Shown here: positions 8,401 through 17,131 of the stretch, one piece after another
Layout: every line of letters begins with the position of its first letter
How positions within the stretch are numbered: the first letter of the stretch is position 1
Assembly (NCBI GenBank): GCA_002343445.1
Contig: DDSP01000025.1
Span: 62,001 to 126,000 of the forward strand
Length of the DNA stretch: 64,000 nucleotides
Source: Chthonomonas sp. UBA2387
GTDB lineage: Bacteria > Armatimonadota > Fimbriimonadia > Fimbriimonadales > Fimbriimonadaceae
Direction of reading: 5' to 3'
Program-made: the position numbers and the translations under genes
The notes under the pieces: generated by a model
Database searches by the model: none
Told to the model about the DNA's origin: nothing
The model's input: the letters and a program-made list of their open reading frames with translations, nothing else

Positions 8401-8874
8401 ATGGTCAAGACCCTGCGGTTCGAGAAGCTCCAAGAGCGGCACATCCCGGCGATCCTCGAGATCGAGCCGCTGGCCAACACGTGCCCTTGGAGCGAACAGA
8501 GCTTCAAGAACGAGCTGACCAACACCCAGACCGACTTTCTGGTGGCCATCGGCGACGGCCAAGTCATCGGCTATGCGGGCGGCTGGGACGTTGTGGACGA
8601 GTTCCACGTCACCACCGTGGCCGTCCACCCCGACCTGCGGCGGCAAGGCGTCGGCCTGCGGCTCGTCGTCCGACTGCTCGAAGCCGCCAAGGAGCGCGGC
8701 ATGGAGTGCTCCACTCTGGAGGTCCGGGCGAGCAACGAGCCGGCGATCCTGCTCTACGAGAAGCTCGGCTTCGTTCGGGCGGGGCTGCGCAAGCGGTACT
8801 ACCCCGACAACAAGGAGGATGCCGCCATCATGTGGCTGCACGATCTCAAGGACTGGCAGGCGCCGCGGCTTTGA
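8401..8874 (+). CDS. rimI: Ribosomal protein S18-alanine N-acetyltransferase-like GNAT enzyme
   Basis: A GNAT acetyltransferase of 157 residues, the usual RimI length. The acetyl-CoA loop VAVHPDLRRQGVGLRLV and the later NEPAILLYEKLGF are classic, and CPWSEQSFKNEL near the N-terminus matches RimI. RimI acetylates the N-terminal alanine of S18; related GNATs act on other N-termini. I chose ATG 8401; a TTG at 8380 is in frame but upstream of TATCCT (8384-8389), a possible -10 box. The next gene is tsaD, which starts inside the rimI stop codon, a very common pairing. Confidence 0.88.
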   Translation: MVKTLRFEKLQERHIPAILEIEPLANTCPWSEQSFKNELTNTQTDFLVAIGDGQVIGYAGGWDVVDEFHVTTVAVHPDLRRQGVGLRLVVRLLEAAKERGMECSTLEVRASNEPAILLYEKLGFVRAGLRKRYYPDNKEDAAIMWLHDLKDWQAPRL

Positions 8875-9899
8875 GTCTGCATCCCGGCCCCATCCTTGGC
8901 ATCGAGACGAGCTGCGACGAGACCAGCGCCGCGGTTTGGGCAGATGGCGAGATCCGCTCGAACGTCGTCGCGTCGCAAATCGCGTTGCACCGCCAGTGGG
9001 GCGGCGTGGTGCCCGAGGCCGCGGCCCGAGCGCACGTCGAGTCCGTCGTGCCCGTCCTCGAAGCGGCGCTTTCCGAAGCTGGATTGAGCGTTGGCGACCT
9101 GAAGGGCGTCGCCGTCACCAACCGCCCGGGGCTGGTGGGTGCGCTCAACGTCGGCGTGACCGCGGCCAAGACGCTGGCCTCGTTCCACGGGTTGCCGATC
9201 TGCGCCGTCCACCACATCGAGGGCCATCTGCTGTCGGCGTTCATCGAGCATCGCGAGTTGCCCATGCCCACGCTCGCGTTGGTGGTCTCGGGGGGGCACA
9301 CCGAGTTGGTGCTCGTCCGCGCGTTCGGCCGATACGAGGTGCTGGGCGAGACGCTCGACGATGCCGCTGGGGAAGCGTTCGACAAGAGCGCGCGGCTGCT
9401 CGGCCTTGGCTACCCGGGAGGCCGGGCGATTCAGGAGCGGGCCACGGGCGGCAATCCGGAACGCTACCGCCTTCCTCAAGGCTTGGAGGGCGACACGCGC
9501 AACTTCAGCTTCAGCGGCCTAAAAACGGCGGTGATGCGCCTGGTCGACCTGGAAGGAGACTCGCTCGATCTGACCGATGCAGCCGCCAGTGTTCAACACG
9601 CCATCGTCTCGGTCCTCGCAGACCGCACGGCGCGAACGGCAGAAGACCTGGGAGTGCGGGCGGTGGCACTGGTCGGCGGAGTCGCGGCGAATCAAGCCCT
9701 GCGCGACCGGCTGGCTATGCGTTGTGCACGTTTGGGAGCAGCCTTCTCCGTCCCAGCGATGGAGTACTGCACCGACAATGCCGCAATGATCGCGTTCGCG
9801 GGCGCGTTCAGATTGGGCCGGGGCGAGGACGACGGGCTGGAGTTCGACGTTCATTCGAACGCCGAACTCCCTTCCGTTACTTCGCCAGCGAGCGGATGA
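8871..9899 (+). CDS. tsaD: tRNA N6-adenosine threonylcarbamoyltransferase
   Basis: TsaD transfers the threonylcarbamoyl group to A37 of ANN-decoding tRNAs (t6A synthesis), together with TsaB and TsaE. It has 342 residues when started at TTG 8871, which overlaps the rimI TGA. GIETSCDETSAAVW is the usual N-terminus, and the metal-binding motif HHIEGH is at about residue 115. The nucleotide-binding ASKH elements VVSGGHTELV and VGGVAANQALRDRL follow. The last 23 bases overlap the convergent SLBB gene. tsaB and tsaE are not in the window. Confidence 0.96.
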   Translation: MSLHPGPILGIETSCDETSAAVWADGEIRSNVVASQIALHRQWGGVVPEAAARAHVESVVPVLEAALSEAGLSVGDLKGVAVTNRPGLVGALNVGVTAAKTLASFHGLPICAVHHIEGHLLSAFIEHRELPMPTLALVVSGGHTELVLVRAFGRYEVLGETLDDAAGEAFDKSARLLGLGYPGGRAIQERATGGNPERYRLPQGLEGDTRNFSFSGLKTAVMRLVDLEGDSLDLTDAAASVQHAIVSVLADRTARTAEDLGVRAVALVGGVAANQALRDRLAMRCARLGAAFSVPAMEYCTDNAAMIAFAGAFRLGRGEDDGLEFDVHSNAELPSVTSPASG

Positions 9900-12800
9900 C
9901 GGCCAGGATGATCGAGGCGTTCGCCACGTTGCGAATCGTGCCTTCGAGTTCGGACTGCCGATCGCGCAGGCGAATCGCCATGACCTTCGTCGGCACGAAC
10001 ACGGTGTCGCCGACGTCCAATCGCGTCGATCGGTTGGGTCGAATCACCGAGCCCGTGGCGCGGATCACGAGGATGTTGCCTCGGTCGGCGTCGTTCGTGA
10101 TGCCGCCCGACAGGTTGAGGTAGTGGTCGATGTTCTTGCCGGGCTCGAACAGCACTGCTGCGGGAACGACGACTGCGCCGACCACGGAGACGGTCGTGGG
10201 CCGCTCGGGAATCGTGACGATGTCGCCATCCTTGAGGATGACGTCGTTGCGGCTGCCGCGGTCCTGCAGTGCGCGAACGAAGTCCACGTTCACGTTGCTT
10301 CCCGGCTTGACCTCGTCTTCATTGAGCGGACGAGCGGGCGAAACGGTGTCGCGCTTGAACAGGGGGTTGTCCGGCGTGATCACGCTGGGCGGAGGTTGCT
10401 GCGCGCCCTGTCCCGTGAGCGAGACCCCGGGAAAGGCGCCTTCGGTCGCCGCCTTCGATTCGCGGATCTTGTCCACATCCGACTTGGCCAGTTCGCGCTT
10501 GTACTCCTCATCGGTGATGACCTTGAGCACCTCCTGCACCCGGGGCGTCAGCTGCAATTGGCTGTCCGTCTGCAGGTACGTCGGGTTCCGCAGGAATTGG
10601 CCGCCAGGTAGGAACGAGTCTTCGAGCAAGCCACCAGCCCGCCGGATGAGGTCGCTCAGACGCTCGTATTTGGAGTTGAGCGGATACGGGCCGGGGTACT
10701 TGACCGCGCCGCGCACCTGAACGATGATCGGCTTGTCGAGGATTTCAGCATCGCTGGGAATCGTGATCGTGTCGCTGTCCTTGATCGCGACGTTCGCGGA
10801 GGGCACCTCGGCAAGGACTTCCTTCAGGCTGACCTTGACCGGCGGTGTCCCATCGGGCACGTTGATCGACGAGATCTCGACGATGTCGCTGGCGTTCGGC
10901 AGGGGTCCACCTGCTCGCATCACCACGTCCTTGACCTTCATGTTCTCGGCTCGCGGGAACGTGCTGGGTCGTTGAACCGCTCCGCTGATCGTCACGACCT
11001 GCGGCGATTGGAACACGGCCTGTTGCTTGGTGTAGACCGTCAGCGTGTCAAGGTCCTGGAGTTCGAGGTTGTGCTCGGGGTCGCCGGCAAGCGCTTTGCG
11101 CAGGTCCAGCTTGACGAGGGGGCCGACCGTCTTGTCCGGATTGATGCGCTGCAGGAACGCCTGCTCGGTGTACGCATCCGGCAAGGGGTTGCCGGCGAGG
11201 GCCAACAGGTCCCGCACGGTCATATTCATGAACCGTGGGTAATCGGTGGGCCGCTGAACGGCACCTTCGATGGTCACGCGCTGGTCGCCTTGGAACTCGG
11301 TCTCCTGGATCGAGTAGATGCGGACTTCGTCGCGATCTTGAAGGACGGGGTCGAAGTCGCGGTTGCCTGCGGCGATGGCCTTGAGTTCGAGCCGAAGCAA
11401 CGGACCCGTCGTCCCATCGGGGTTGTAGCGCTGCAGGAATCCGATCTCGGCGGCATCGGGAAGCAGGCCGCCCGCTTGGAGCAGGAGGTCTCCGACCCGC
11501 ATATTGTCGGCCCGGTAGAACTGGGCAGGCCGCTGCACCTGACCGGAAATCCGCACTTGGCGCGTGCCGATGAAGGCCGTCTCGGCGATCGTGTAGATCC
11601 GGAGGCGGTCGAAGGGCATCAGGGCCAGGTTGTCGTTGGGCATGCCCGCCAAGGCGTCCGCCAGTTTGATGCTGATCAGGCTGAACGACCCGTCCTGATT
11701 CAAGCGGAACAGGTCGGCGCGGCCCACGAACGCATCGGGGAGCAAGCCTCGCGCTCGGACGATCAGGTCGCGGACCGTCATGCCTGCCGTGATCTCGTAG
11801 CGACCGGGCTGGTCCACCGCGCCCTCAAGCGCCACGGCATTGATCGGCTCGGGCCGGATGCTGAGAATCTGAACGATGTCGCCGTCGTAAAGCGGGGGGT
11901 TCTGGCTCGGCTCGTTCTTCGTGATGTCCACGTCGATCAGCTTGCGCGCTTGACCGGGATCGAGCGATTCGATCGAAACACGCTGCGTCACGCCGCTGGG
12001 CTTTGCGCCCAGCGCGGCAACCAAGGCGTCGCTCAGTTTCGCGCCGGGCAGCAGTTCGTAGATCGCAGGGCGATTGACCTCGCCCGACATGTTCACACGG
12101 GGCCCGACCGGCGGATAGTAGATGACGTCGCCCGGCTGAAGCGGCACGTCCTTCGACGCGTCGCCGGCCAGATAGCGATAGAAGTCGAACGTTAGCGTCT
12201 GACCGCTGGAACGTCGAAGCTCGATCTTGCGGAGGGAGCCTCTGGCGGTGGGGCCGCCCGTGAAGTAGACGGCGTTGAACAGCGTGGCAACGGCGGGCAT
12301 CTGGTAGGAACCGGGAGCGAACGATTCGCCCAGCACCACGACTTGGAAGCTCCGAAGCTCTTTGAGTTCGAGGGTCAGATCGGCCTCGCGCAATCCTTGG
12401 CGTAGTTCGCGGCGCAACGAGGCGAGCGCGTCGCCCAACGTCTGGCCCCGGACGCTGAGTTGCTTGCCCGTGACCGGGACCACGATGGTGCCCAGGGGGT
12501 CGACGAGCAGTTCGGTCTCGGCGGGCGATTGGTTGGGCGACCAATAGCGCATCTTCAAGCGGTCGCCCGCGCCCAGTTGATAGCGGTCGGGTTGGGGCAC
12601 CAGAACATCGGGTCCGATGCCGATGGTGAGGGCGTTGACTTGAGCGTTCTGCGGGTTCGCGGCCATGGCCGTCCGCTGGGCTTCGATGGCGGCTCGGGGG
12701 TTGGCGAAAAAGTCGTATCCGTAGAACGGCGCCTTGATGGGCGGCGTCTCGACTCCGGTCTTCCGTTGGGTGTCCTCGGGCTTTGCGGCCTCGCCTTGGG

Positions 12801-13077
12801 TGGCTGGGGGCGTGGTGCCAGTTGTCTGACCGGTCGCCTGGCCCGTCGTTGCAGTACCCGTGGTCTGCCCGCCAGTGGTCGTGGCGGTACCGGTGGTCTG
12901 ACCTCCCGTCGTCTGCCCGCCACCTGTCTGACCTCCGGTTTGGCCACCTTGGCCCCCGGTTTGGCCGCTGGTCTGGCCCAGAGCCGCCACAACGAGTCGG
13001 CTGATCGCGCCTCCGTCGGATAGCACAAACGGGGCAATCAGCAATGCAGCCAGGATCGAGAGCAAACGCACCTTCAT
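9877..13077 (-). CDS. Very long SLBB-domain polysaccharide-export-type protein with a Gly/Thr/Gln linker
   Basis: A 1066-residue secreted or outer-membrane protein. Residues 1-30 form a signal peptide, then about 55 residues of almost pure Gly, Thr and Gln (TGGQTTGTATTGQATGQTTG-like). A Wza/BexD-type export domain follows near residues 155-240 (DRYQLGAGDRLKMRYW). After it come many SLBB-type repeats, each with a motif like VRDLL..AGGLLPDA and a 'LQDRDEVRIYS' strand, and a basic C-terminal segment. Wza proteins have about 360 residues and two SLBB domains, so this is a greatly extended relative. No capsule gene lies nearby, so the cargo is unknown. I chose ATG 13077, before the signal peptide; a TTG at 13101 is also in frame. 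Confidence 0.85.
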   Translation of the reverse strand: MKVRLLSILAALLIAPFVLSDGGAISRLVVAALGQTSGQTGGQGGQTGGQTGGGQTTGGQTTGTATTTGGQTTGTATTGQATGQTTGTTPPATQGEAAKPEDTQRKTGVETPPIKAPFYGYDFFANPRAAIEAQRTAMAANPQNAQVNALTIGIGPDVLVPQPDRYQLGAGDRLKMRYWSPNQSPAETELLVDPLGTIVVPVTGKQLSVRGQTLGDALASLRRELRQGLREADLTLELKELRSFQVVVLGESFAPGSYQMPAVATLFNAVYFTGGPTARGSLRKIELRRSSGQTLTFDFYRYLAGDASKDVPLQPGDVIYYPPVGPRVNMSGEVNRPAIYELLPGAKLSDALVAALGAKPSGVTQRVSIESLDPGQARKLIDVDITKNEPSQNPPLYDGDIVQILSIRPEPINAVALEGAVDQPGRYEITAGMTVRDLIVRARGLLPDAFVGRADLFRLNQDGSFSLISIKLADALAGMPNDNLALMPFDRLRIYTIAETAFIGTRQVRISGQVQRPAQFYRADNMRVGDLLLQAGGLLPDAAEIGFLQRYNPDGTTGPLLRLELKAIAAGNRDFDPVLQDRDEVRIYSIQETEFQGDQRVTIEGAVQRPTDYPRFMNMTVRDLLALAGNPLPDAYTEQAFLQRINPDKTVGPLVKLDLRKALAGDPEHNLELQDLDTLTVYTKQQAVFQSPQVVTISGAVQRPSTFPRAENMKVKDVVMRAGGPLPNASDIVEISSINVPDGTPPVKVSLKEVLAEVPSANVAIKDSDTITIPSDAEILDKPIIVQVRGAVKYPGPYPLNSKYERLSDLIRRAGGLLEDSFLPGGQFLRNPTYLQTDSQLQLTPRVQEVLKVITDEEYKRELAKSDVDKIRESKAATEGAFPGVSLTGQGAQQPPPSVITPDNPLFKRDTVSPARPLNEDEVKPGSNVNVDFVRALQDRGSRNDVILKDGDIVTIPERPTTVSVVGAVVVPAAVLFEPGKNIDHYLNLSGGITNDADRGNILVIRATGSVIRPNRSTRLDVGDTVFVPTKVMAIRLRDRQSELEGTIRNVANASIILAVIRSLAK

Positions 13078-13153
13078 AGGCCAACCGCGGCCGTCCCCCA
13101 AAGGAGTGACCGTTCCTAGGTTTATACCATGCCCCGGCCCAACCGAACAGCGA

Positions 13154-13924
13154 TCAGCGCACCTTGGTCGCCTTCCAAATCTCTTCGCTGGGATAGCGGT
13201 GCGACCACTCGGGGGTGGTGAACTCGTATCGCGTGGTTGCCCCCGATGGCGCCTGAAGCTCGATCAGGTCGTCCACCTGGAAGCCGCACGACTTGAGCAG
13301 CCGAAACATCTCGCCGTGGCCTAGGTGGAACTCGACTTCTTTGCAGCCCTCCCACTCGAAGCGGTGCATCCCAAAGTAGGGGCGGACCAGACGGTCGCTG
13401 GTTCCGTCATTCGCTCCCGTGCCGATGGTGGTCATCATCCACGCGCCGCTCGCCAAGAAGTGCAGCTTTCCCCCAGACCGGAGCAAACGCGCCGCCTCGG
13501 GAATCCACGCGTATGGGTCGCACCAGATGCAGGCGCCGTACTCGCTGATGGCGAAATCGAAGCTCGCGTCCGGCTTGGGGACCTGCTCCGCGTTGCCCAG
13601 TTCAAACTCGATGTCCAAGCCGTGTTCGGCGCGCAATCTTTCGGCGGTCGCCAATTGAACCGGGGAGTTGTCGATGCCGTAGACCTTGGCGCCGCGCCGC
13701 GTCATCCAGGCCGACACGTAACCGGCCCCGCACCCCAACTCGATCGCGTCGGCACCCGTCAACGCATCCGGCAACATGCGGACGTCCTCTTCGGGGATCC
13801 CCCAGATGCCCCAGGTCACGGGCGTTTCGGGTTTCCAGCACCGCTCGCCTTCGGGCGAGAAGTCCTTGGCCCACTCGTCCCAAGCTTGACGGTTGCGGGC
13901 TACGTGTTCGGGGAGTGAATCCAT
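13154..13924 (-). CDS. Class I SAM-dependent methyltransferase
   Basis: A 256-residue methyltransferase. The SAM-binding glycine loop IELGCGAGYVSAWM is near residue 62, the acidic residue binding the ribose follows in KVYGIDNS, and FDFAISEYGACIWCDP provides motif IV. The N-terminal NRQAWDEWAKDF is usual for small-molecule methyltransferases of the UbiE/BioC-like superfamily, but the acceptor cannot be named. It stands alone, with TATGGT ending nine bases before the ATG. Confidence 0.85.
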   Translation of the reverse strand: MDSLPEHVARNRQAWDEWAKDFSPEGERCWKPETPVTWGIWGIPEEDVRMLPDALTGADAIELGCGAGYVSAWMTRRGAKVYGIDNSPVQLATAERLRAEHGLDIEFELGNAEQVPKPDASFDFAISEYGACIWCDPYAWIPEAARLLRSGGKLHFLASGAWMMTTIGTGANDGTSDRLVRPYFGMHRFEWEGCKEVEFHLGHGEMFRLLKSCGFQVDDLIELQAPSGATTRYEFTTPEWSHRYPSEEIWKATKVR

Positions 13925-13933
13925 CGCTCAGCA

Positions 13934-13939
13934 ACCATA
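13934..13939 (-). promoter_or_regulatory. Putative -10 box of the methyltransferase gene (leaderless type)
   Basis: TATGGT on the minus strand ends nine bases before the ATG at 13924, with no ribosome-binding site in between. Confidence 0.45.
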
Positions 13940-14003
13940 CCGGACCGCAACCCGCGCCCATAAGCATTCGCCCCTCGCGAACCGATAACTTATCGGGTCC
14001 TTC

Positions 14004-15218
14004 ATGGGAATCAACCAACGCCCGGTCTACATGGCGCGCCAACCCATCTATTCGGTGGATGGCGCCGTTGTAGGGTACGAGCTGCTGTTTCGAAGGGCCC
14101 ACGAGGGTGGAGCAGGCAACCTCTCAAGGTCTGAAACGGCCATGGCCCTTGTCAATGCCCTGGTGGAGATCGGACTCGATCGCCTGGTCGGCGACAGTGT
14201 GGCGTACATCAACGTCACCGAAGACCTCCTTCTCGAGGACTGCCTTGCCGCCTTGCCCAAGGAACGAGTGGTGCTCGAGATTCTCGAGACCGTGCAGCCC
14301 ACACCCGAGATCGTGAGAGCCGTCACCGACTTGAAGGCGCATGGATACACGATCGCGTTGGACGACTTCACCCGAGTGGGCGACTTGGCCCCCTTGGTCG
14401 AGTTGGCCTCGATCGTCAAGGTGGACGTCCCTGGCGTTGCCCCGTCCGAACTCGGCAAACTGGCACGCCAGTTGAAGGGACCCGGGCGTTCGCTCCTCGC
14501 CGAAAAGGTCGAAGACCGCGCTACGTACGCACGGTGTCGCAACCATGGGTTCGACTTGTTTCAGGGCTACTACTTCATGAAGCCCAAGGTCGTGGAAGGT
14601 CAGGGGATGAAGACCAACCGCGTCTCGCTGCTGCGCTTGCTTGCCAAGCTCCAGGACCCTGACATCCGGCTGAACGACCTCGAAGAAGTCATCCGAGCCG
14701 ACGTGACCCTGAGCTATCGCCTGATCAAGCTCACCAACACGGTCGACGTTGCGCTGAGAACCCCGGTTCAGACCGTTGGGCAAGCCATCCACTTCCTAGG
14801 CTTGCGCAAGGTGACGAGCATGGCGACGTTGCTGACCCTCGCCGGGGCCGACGACATTCCTCAGGAACTCGTCGTCACCGCTTTCACGCGGGCGCACATG
14901 TGCGAGAACCTGGCCCGCGCCCGACACATGGCCGAGCCGAGCAAGATGTTCTTGGCCGGGCTCCTATCATTCCTCGACGCCATTCTCAGCATGCCGATTG
15001 AGGAGGCGCTTCAAGCGCTGCCCCTTTCGGATGAATTGCGCGAAGCCCTGATCGCTCCGGACGCGGACAACGATGTGGCGGCGTTGCTTCGAGAAGTTCG
15101 AGCGTATGAGGTCGGTCGGTTCGACGCGTTGCGCGATTCGACCGTTCAAGCCCACGCGACCGATGCCTACCTTTCGGCTGTCAAGTGGAGCGAAGAGTCC
15201 GAAGCACTCGCGGCCTAA
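14004..15218 (+). CDS. EAL-like/HDOD signalling protein (YuxH family)
   Basis: A 404-residue two-domain protein. The N-terminal half (1-200) is an EAL phosphodiesterase fold: ARQPIYSVDGAVVGYELLFR has ELL where active cyclic-di-GMP phosphodiesterases have EAL, and LALDDF is IALDDF. The C-terminal half (about 205-400) is an HDOD domain (VTLSYRLIKLTN, QAIHFLGLRKV). YuxH-type proteins often have lost part of the EAL active site and may act as regulators rather than enzymes. No operon partner is evident; it is preceded by the divergent methyltransferase gene. Confidence 0.9.
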   Translation: MGINQRPVYMARQPIYSVDGAVVGYELLFRRAHEGGAGNLSRSETAMALVNALVEIGLDRLVGDSVAYINVTEDLLLEDCLAALPKERVVLEILETVQPTPEIVRAVTDLKAHGYTIALDDFTRVGDLAPLVELASIVKVDVPGVAPSELGKLARQLKGPGRSLLAEKVEDRATYARCRNHGFDLFQGYYFMKPKVVEGQGMKTNRVSLLRLLAKLQDPDIRLNDLEEVIRADVTLSYRLIKLTNTVDVALRTPVQTVGQAIHFLGLRKVTSMATLLTLAGADDIPQELVVTAFTRAHMCENLARARHMAEPSKMFLAGLLSFLDAILSMPIEEALQALPLSDELREALIAPDADNDVAALLREVRAYEVGRFDALRDSTVQAHATDAYLSAVKWSEESEALAA

Positions 15219-15327
15219 AAAAAGTCGGAGAAAGTCCAACAACTCAGGTCCCCTGCACGACCAATACCGCAAGTCGAGGTTTGGTTCTCGGCTGGAATCG
15301 GTCATCGAACCGAGTGAGGAGTTGGTT

Positions 15328-15834
15328 ATGAAATCCATTCTGGTAGCAGCATTGGCAGTCGTCGCGACCGGGGCCATGGCTCAGGTCGAGTTCTTCAACA
15401 CGCCGTTTGGCATCACGCCTGGTCAAGAGACCGGCGGCAGTTCGGGCACGGGTTCGGGCACGGCGCTGCTCGGCGTCGATCCGGGCACGCTCAACATCAC
15501 GGGCACCATCGACGTCACGGGGCTTCCTTGGAGCGGCGTCACGGGCTTCCACATCCACAACGCGGCGTTCGGTACGAACGGCCCCGTCGTCTTCAACTTC
15601 CCGACGAACGGCTCGGTCGCGGGCGAAAACCCGTGGACGTTCACGGTGAACGGCACGATCACCCAGACGATCCTCGATGAGATGCGACTGAACCGCACCT
15701 ACATCAACATCCATACGGCCGCCAACCCCGCCGGCGAAATCCGAGGGCAACTCGAGCCTGTGCCCGAGCCCGCCACGATTGCGGCGCTGGGAGCCGGTCT
15801 GGTCGCTCTTGCCCGACGCCGACGCAAGCGCTAA
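15328..15834 (+). CDS. CHRD-domain protein with a PEP-CTERM sorting signal
   Basis: A 168-residue exported protein. Signal peptide at residues 1-19 (ending GAMAQ), then a CHRD domain (GVTGFHIHNAAFGTNGPVVF, then INIHTAANPAGEIRGQL near the end), and finally a PEP-CTERM signal: VPEPATIAALGAGLVALA followed by a basic cluster RRRRKR. PEP-CTERM proteins are cleaved and anchored by an exosortase, which is not in this window. The ATG at 15328 has a good ribosome site, gaggag, eleven bases upstream. A rho-independent terminator follows at 15868. Confidence 0.9.
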   Translation: MKSILVAALAVVATGAMAQVEFFNTPFGITPGQETGGSSGTGSGTALLGVDPGTLNITGTIDVTGLPWSGVTGFHIHNAAFGTNGPVVFNFPTNGSVAGENPWTFTVNGTITQTILDEMRLNRTYINIHTAANPAGEIRGQLEPVPEPATIAALGAGLVALARRRRKR

Positions 15835-15867
15835 GGCGACGCTTTTCACTCACTCCACCCCATCAAG

Positions 15868-15892
15868 GCCCCGCGCGAGCGGGGCTCTTTCC
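15868..15892 (+). terminator. Rho-independent terminator between the CHRD gene and argG
   Basis: Perfect 7-bp stem GCCCCGC/GCGGGGC (15868-15874 and 15879-15885) with a GCGA tetraloop, followed by the pyrimidine-rich tail tctttcc. It lies 33 bases past the CHRD stop and ends transcription before argG. Confidence 0.8.
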
Positions 15893-15919
15893 TTGGTGAG
15901 GAGGGCCGATTGCGTCAAA

Positions 15920-17125
15920 ATGGACCGTTCCATGAAACGCGCCCTTGTCATCTATTCCGGCGGCCTCGACACCACCGTCTGTGTCCCTCTCATGCGCGAG
16001 CGCGGGTTCGACGCCATCTCCACGGTCACCATCGACGTGGGCCAACCCGAGGAGGACATCGCCCAAGCCACCGAACGAGCGCGAATTCTGGGTACCGACC
16101 ACCACGTGGTGGACGCCAAGGAAGAGTTCGCCCGCGACTATTGCTTCCCCGCCATCCACGCGAACGCCGACTACTTCGGCTACCCGCTGTCCACGTCCAT
16201 CGCACGGCCCCTGATCGCAAAGAAGGCGGCCGAGATGGGCCTGCAACTAGACCACGTGGCCGCGTTCATCCACGGCTGTACGGGTAAGGGCAACGACCAA
16301 TTCCGCATCGAGTACGGGCTCCGCATGTTCGCGCCGGACATTCCGATTCTCGCCCCCGTCCGCGAAGGAAACCTCACGCGAACGTGGGAAATCGAGTACG
16401 CCGAGAAGGTCGGCGCGCCTATCGGCCAGAGCAAAGACAAGATTTGGTCCATCGACGAAAACCTCTGGGGACGCTCGATCGAGGGTGGCCGCCTGGAGGA
16501 CCCCGCTTTCGCCCCGCCCGAGGAGATCTTCCAGTGGACCGCCTCGCTCGAGGCTGCACCGAACGAGCCGCAGGTCGTCGAGATCGAGTTCGAGGGCGGC
16601 AACCCGGTCGCCATCGACGGCGTTCCATTCGGCCCCAGCGCCGTGATCCGCGCGGCCAACGAGATCGCGGGCAGGCACGGAGTTGGGCGGATCGACATCA
16701 TGGAAGACCGCATGATCGGTCTCAAGGTGCGCGAGAACTACGAGTGCCCCGGCGCGACCCTCTTGCTCGCGGCACATAAGGCCCTTGAAGCCTTGGTCAC
16801 CACCCACGCCGAACGCGCGTTCAAGGCGCTGGTGGACCAGCAGTGGGCGGATATGGCCTACAAGGGGCTGTGGTGGGAACCGTTCATGGAAGATCTCAAC
16901 GCGTTCACCGGCTCGGTGCAGCGCCGAGTCACGGGCAAGGTCCGCCTGCGCCTGTTCAAGTCAAGCCTGCAGGTCATCGGGCGCGAGAGTCCGTTCGCGC
17001 TTTACAGCGAGGCGGCGGCATCGTTCGACGACGAAGCCGTCCTGGAGCAAAGCCAAATGACGGGCATGGTGCGCATCCACGGGATGGAGTCCATCCTGTA
17101 CAAGCGGCTCGGTCTGAACGGGTAG
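15920..17125 (+). CDS. argG: Argininosuccinate synthase
   Basis: Joins citrulline and aspartate with ATP in arginine synthesis; 401 residues, the normal length. The ATP-pyrophosphatase P-loop YSGGLDTTVCV is near residue 12, with family motifs HGCTGKGNDQFRIEYG and SIDENLWGRSIEGG. Several starts are possible: ATG 15920 is chosen because gaggaggg at 15897-15904 lies about 15 bases upstream, but ATG 15932 (four codons on) is not excluded. No other arginine gene is adjacent. It converges on the alcohol dehydrogenase gene, with six bases between stop codons and no terminator visible. Confidence 0.97.
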   Translation: MDRSMKRALVIYSGGLDTTVCVPLMRERGFDAISTVTIDVGQPEEDIAQATERARILGTDHHVVDAKEEFARDYCFPAIHANADYFGYPLSTSIARPLIAKKAAEMGLQLDHVAAFIHGCTGKGNDQFRIEYGLRMFAPDIPILAPVREGNLTRTWEIEYAEKVGAPIGQSKDKIWSIDENLWGRSIEGGRLEDPAFAPPEEIFQWTASLEAAPNEPQVVEIEFEGGNPVAIDGVPFGPSAVIRAANEIAGRHGVGRIDIMEDRMIGLKVRENYECPGATLLLAAHKALEALVTTHAERAFKALVDQQWADMAYKGLWWEPFMEDLNAFTGSVQRRVTGKVRLRLFKSSLQVIGRESPFALYSEAAASFDDEAVLEQSQMTGMVRIHGMESILYKRLGLNG

Positions 17126-17131
17126 ACGGCG

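Noticed and set aside
8283..8870. Long N-terminal extension of tsaD through rimI
   Set aside because: The frame is open but the protein family starts at GIETSCDETS; the extension is a shadow of rimI.
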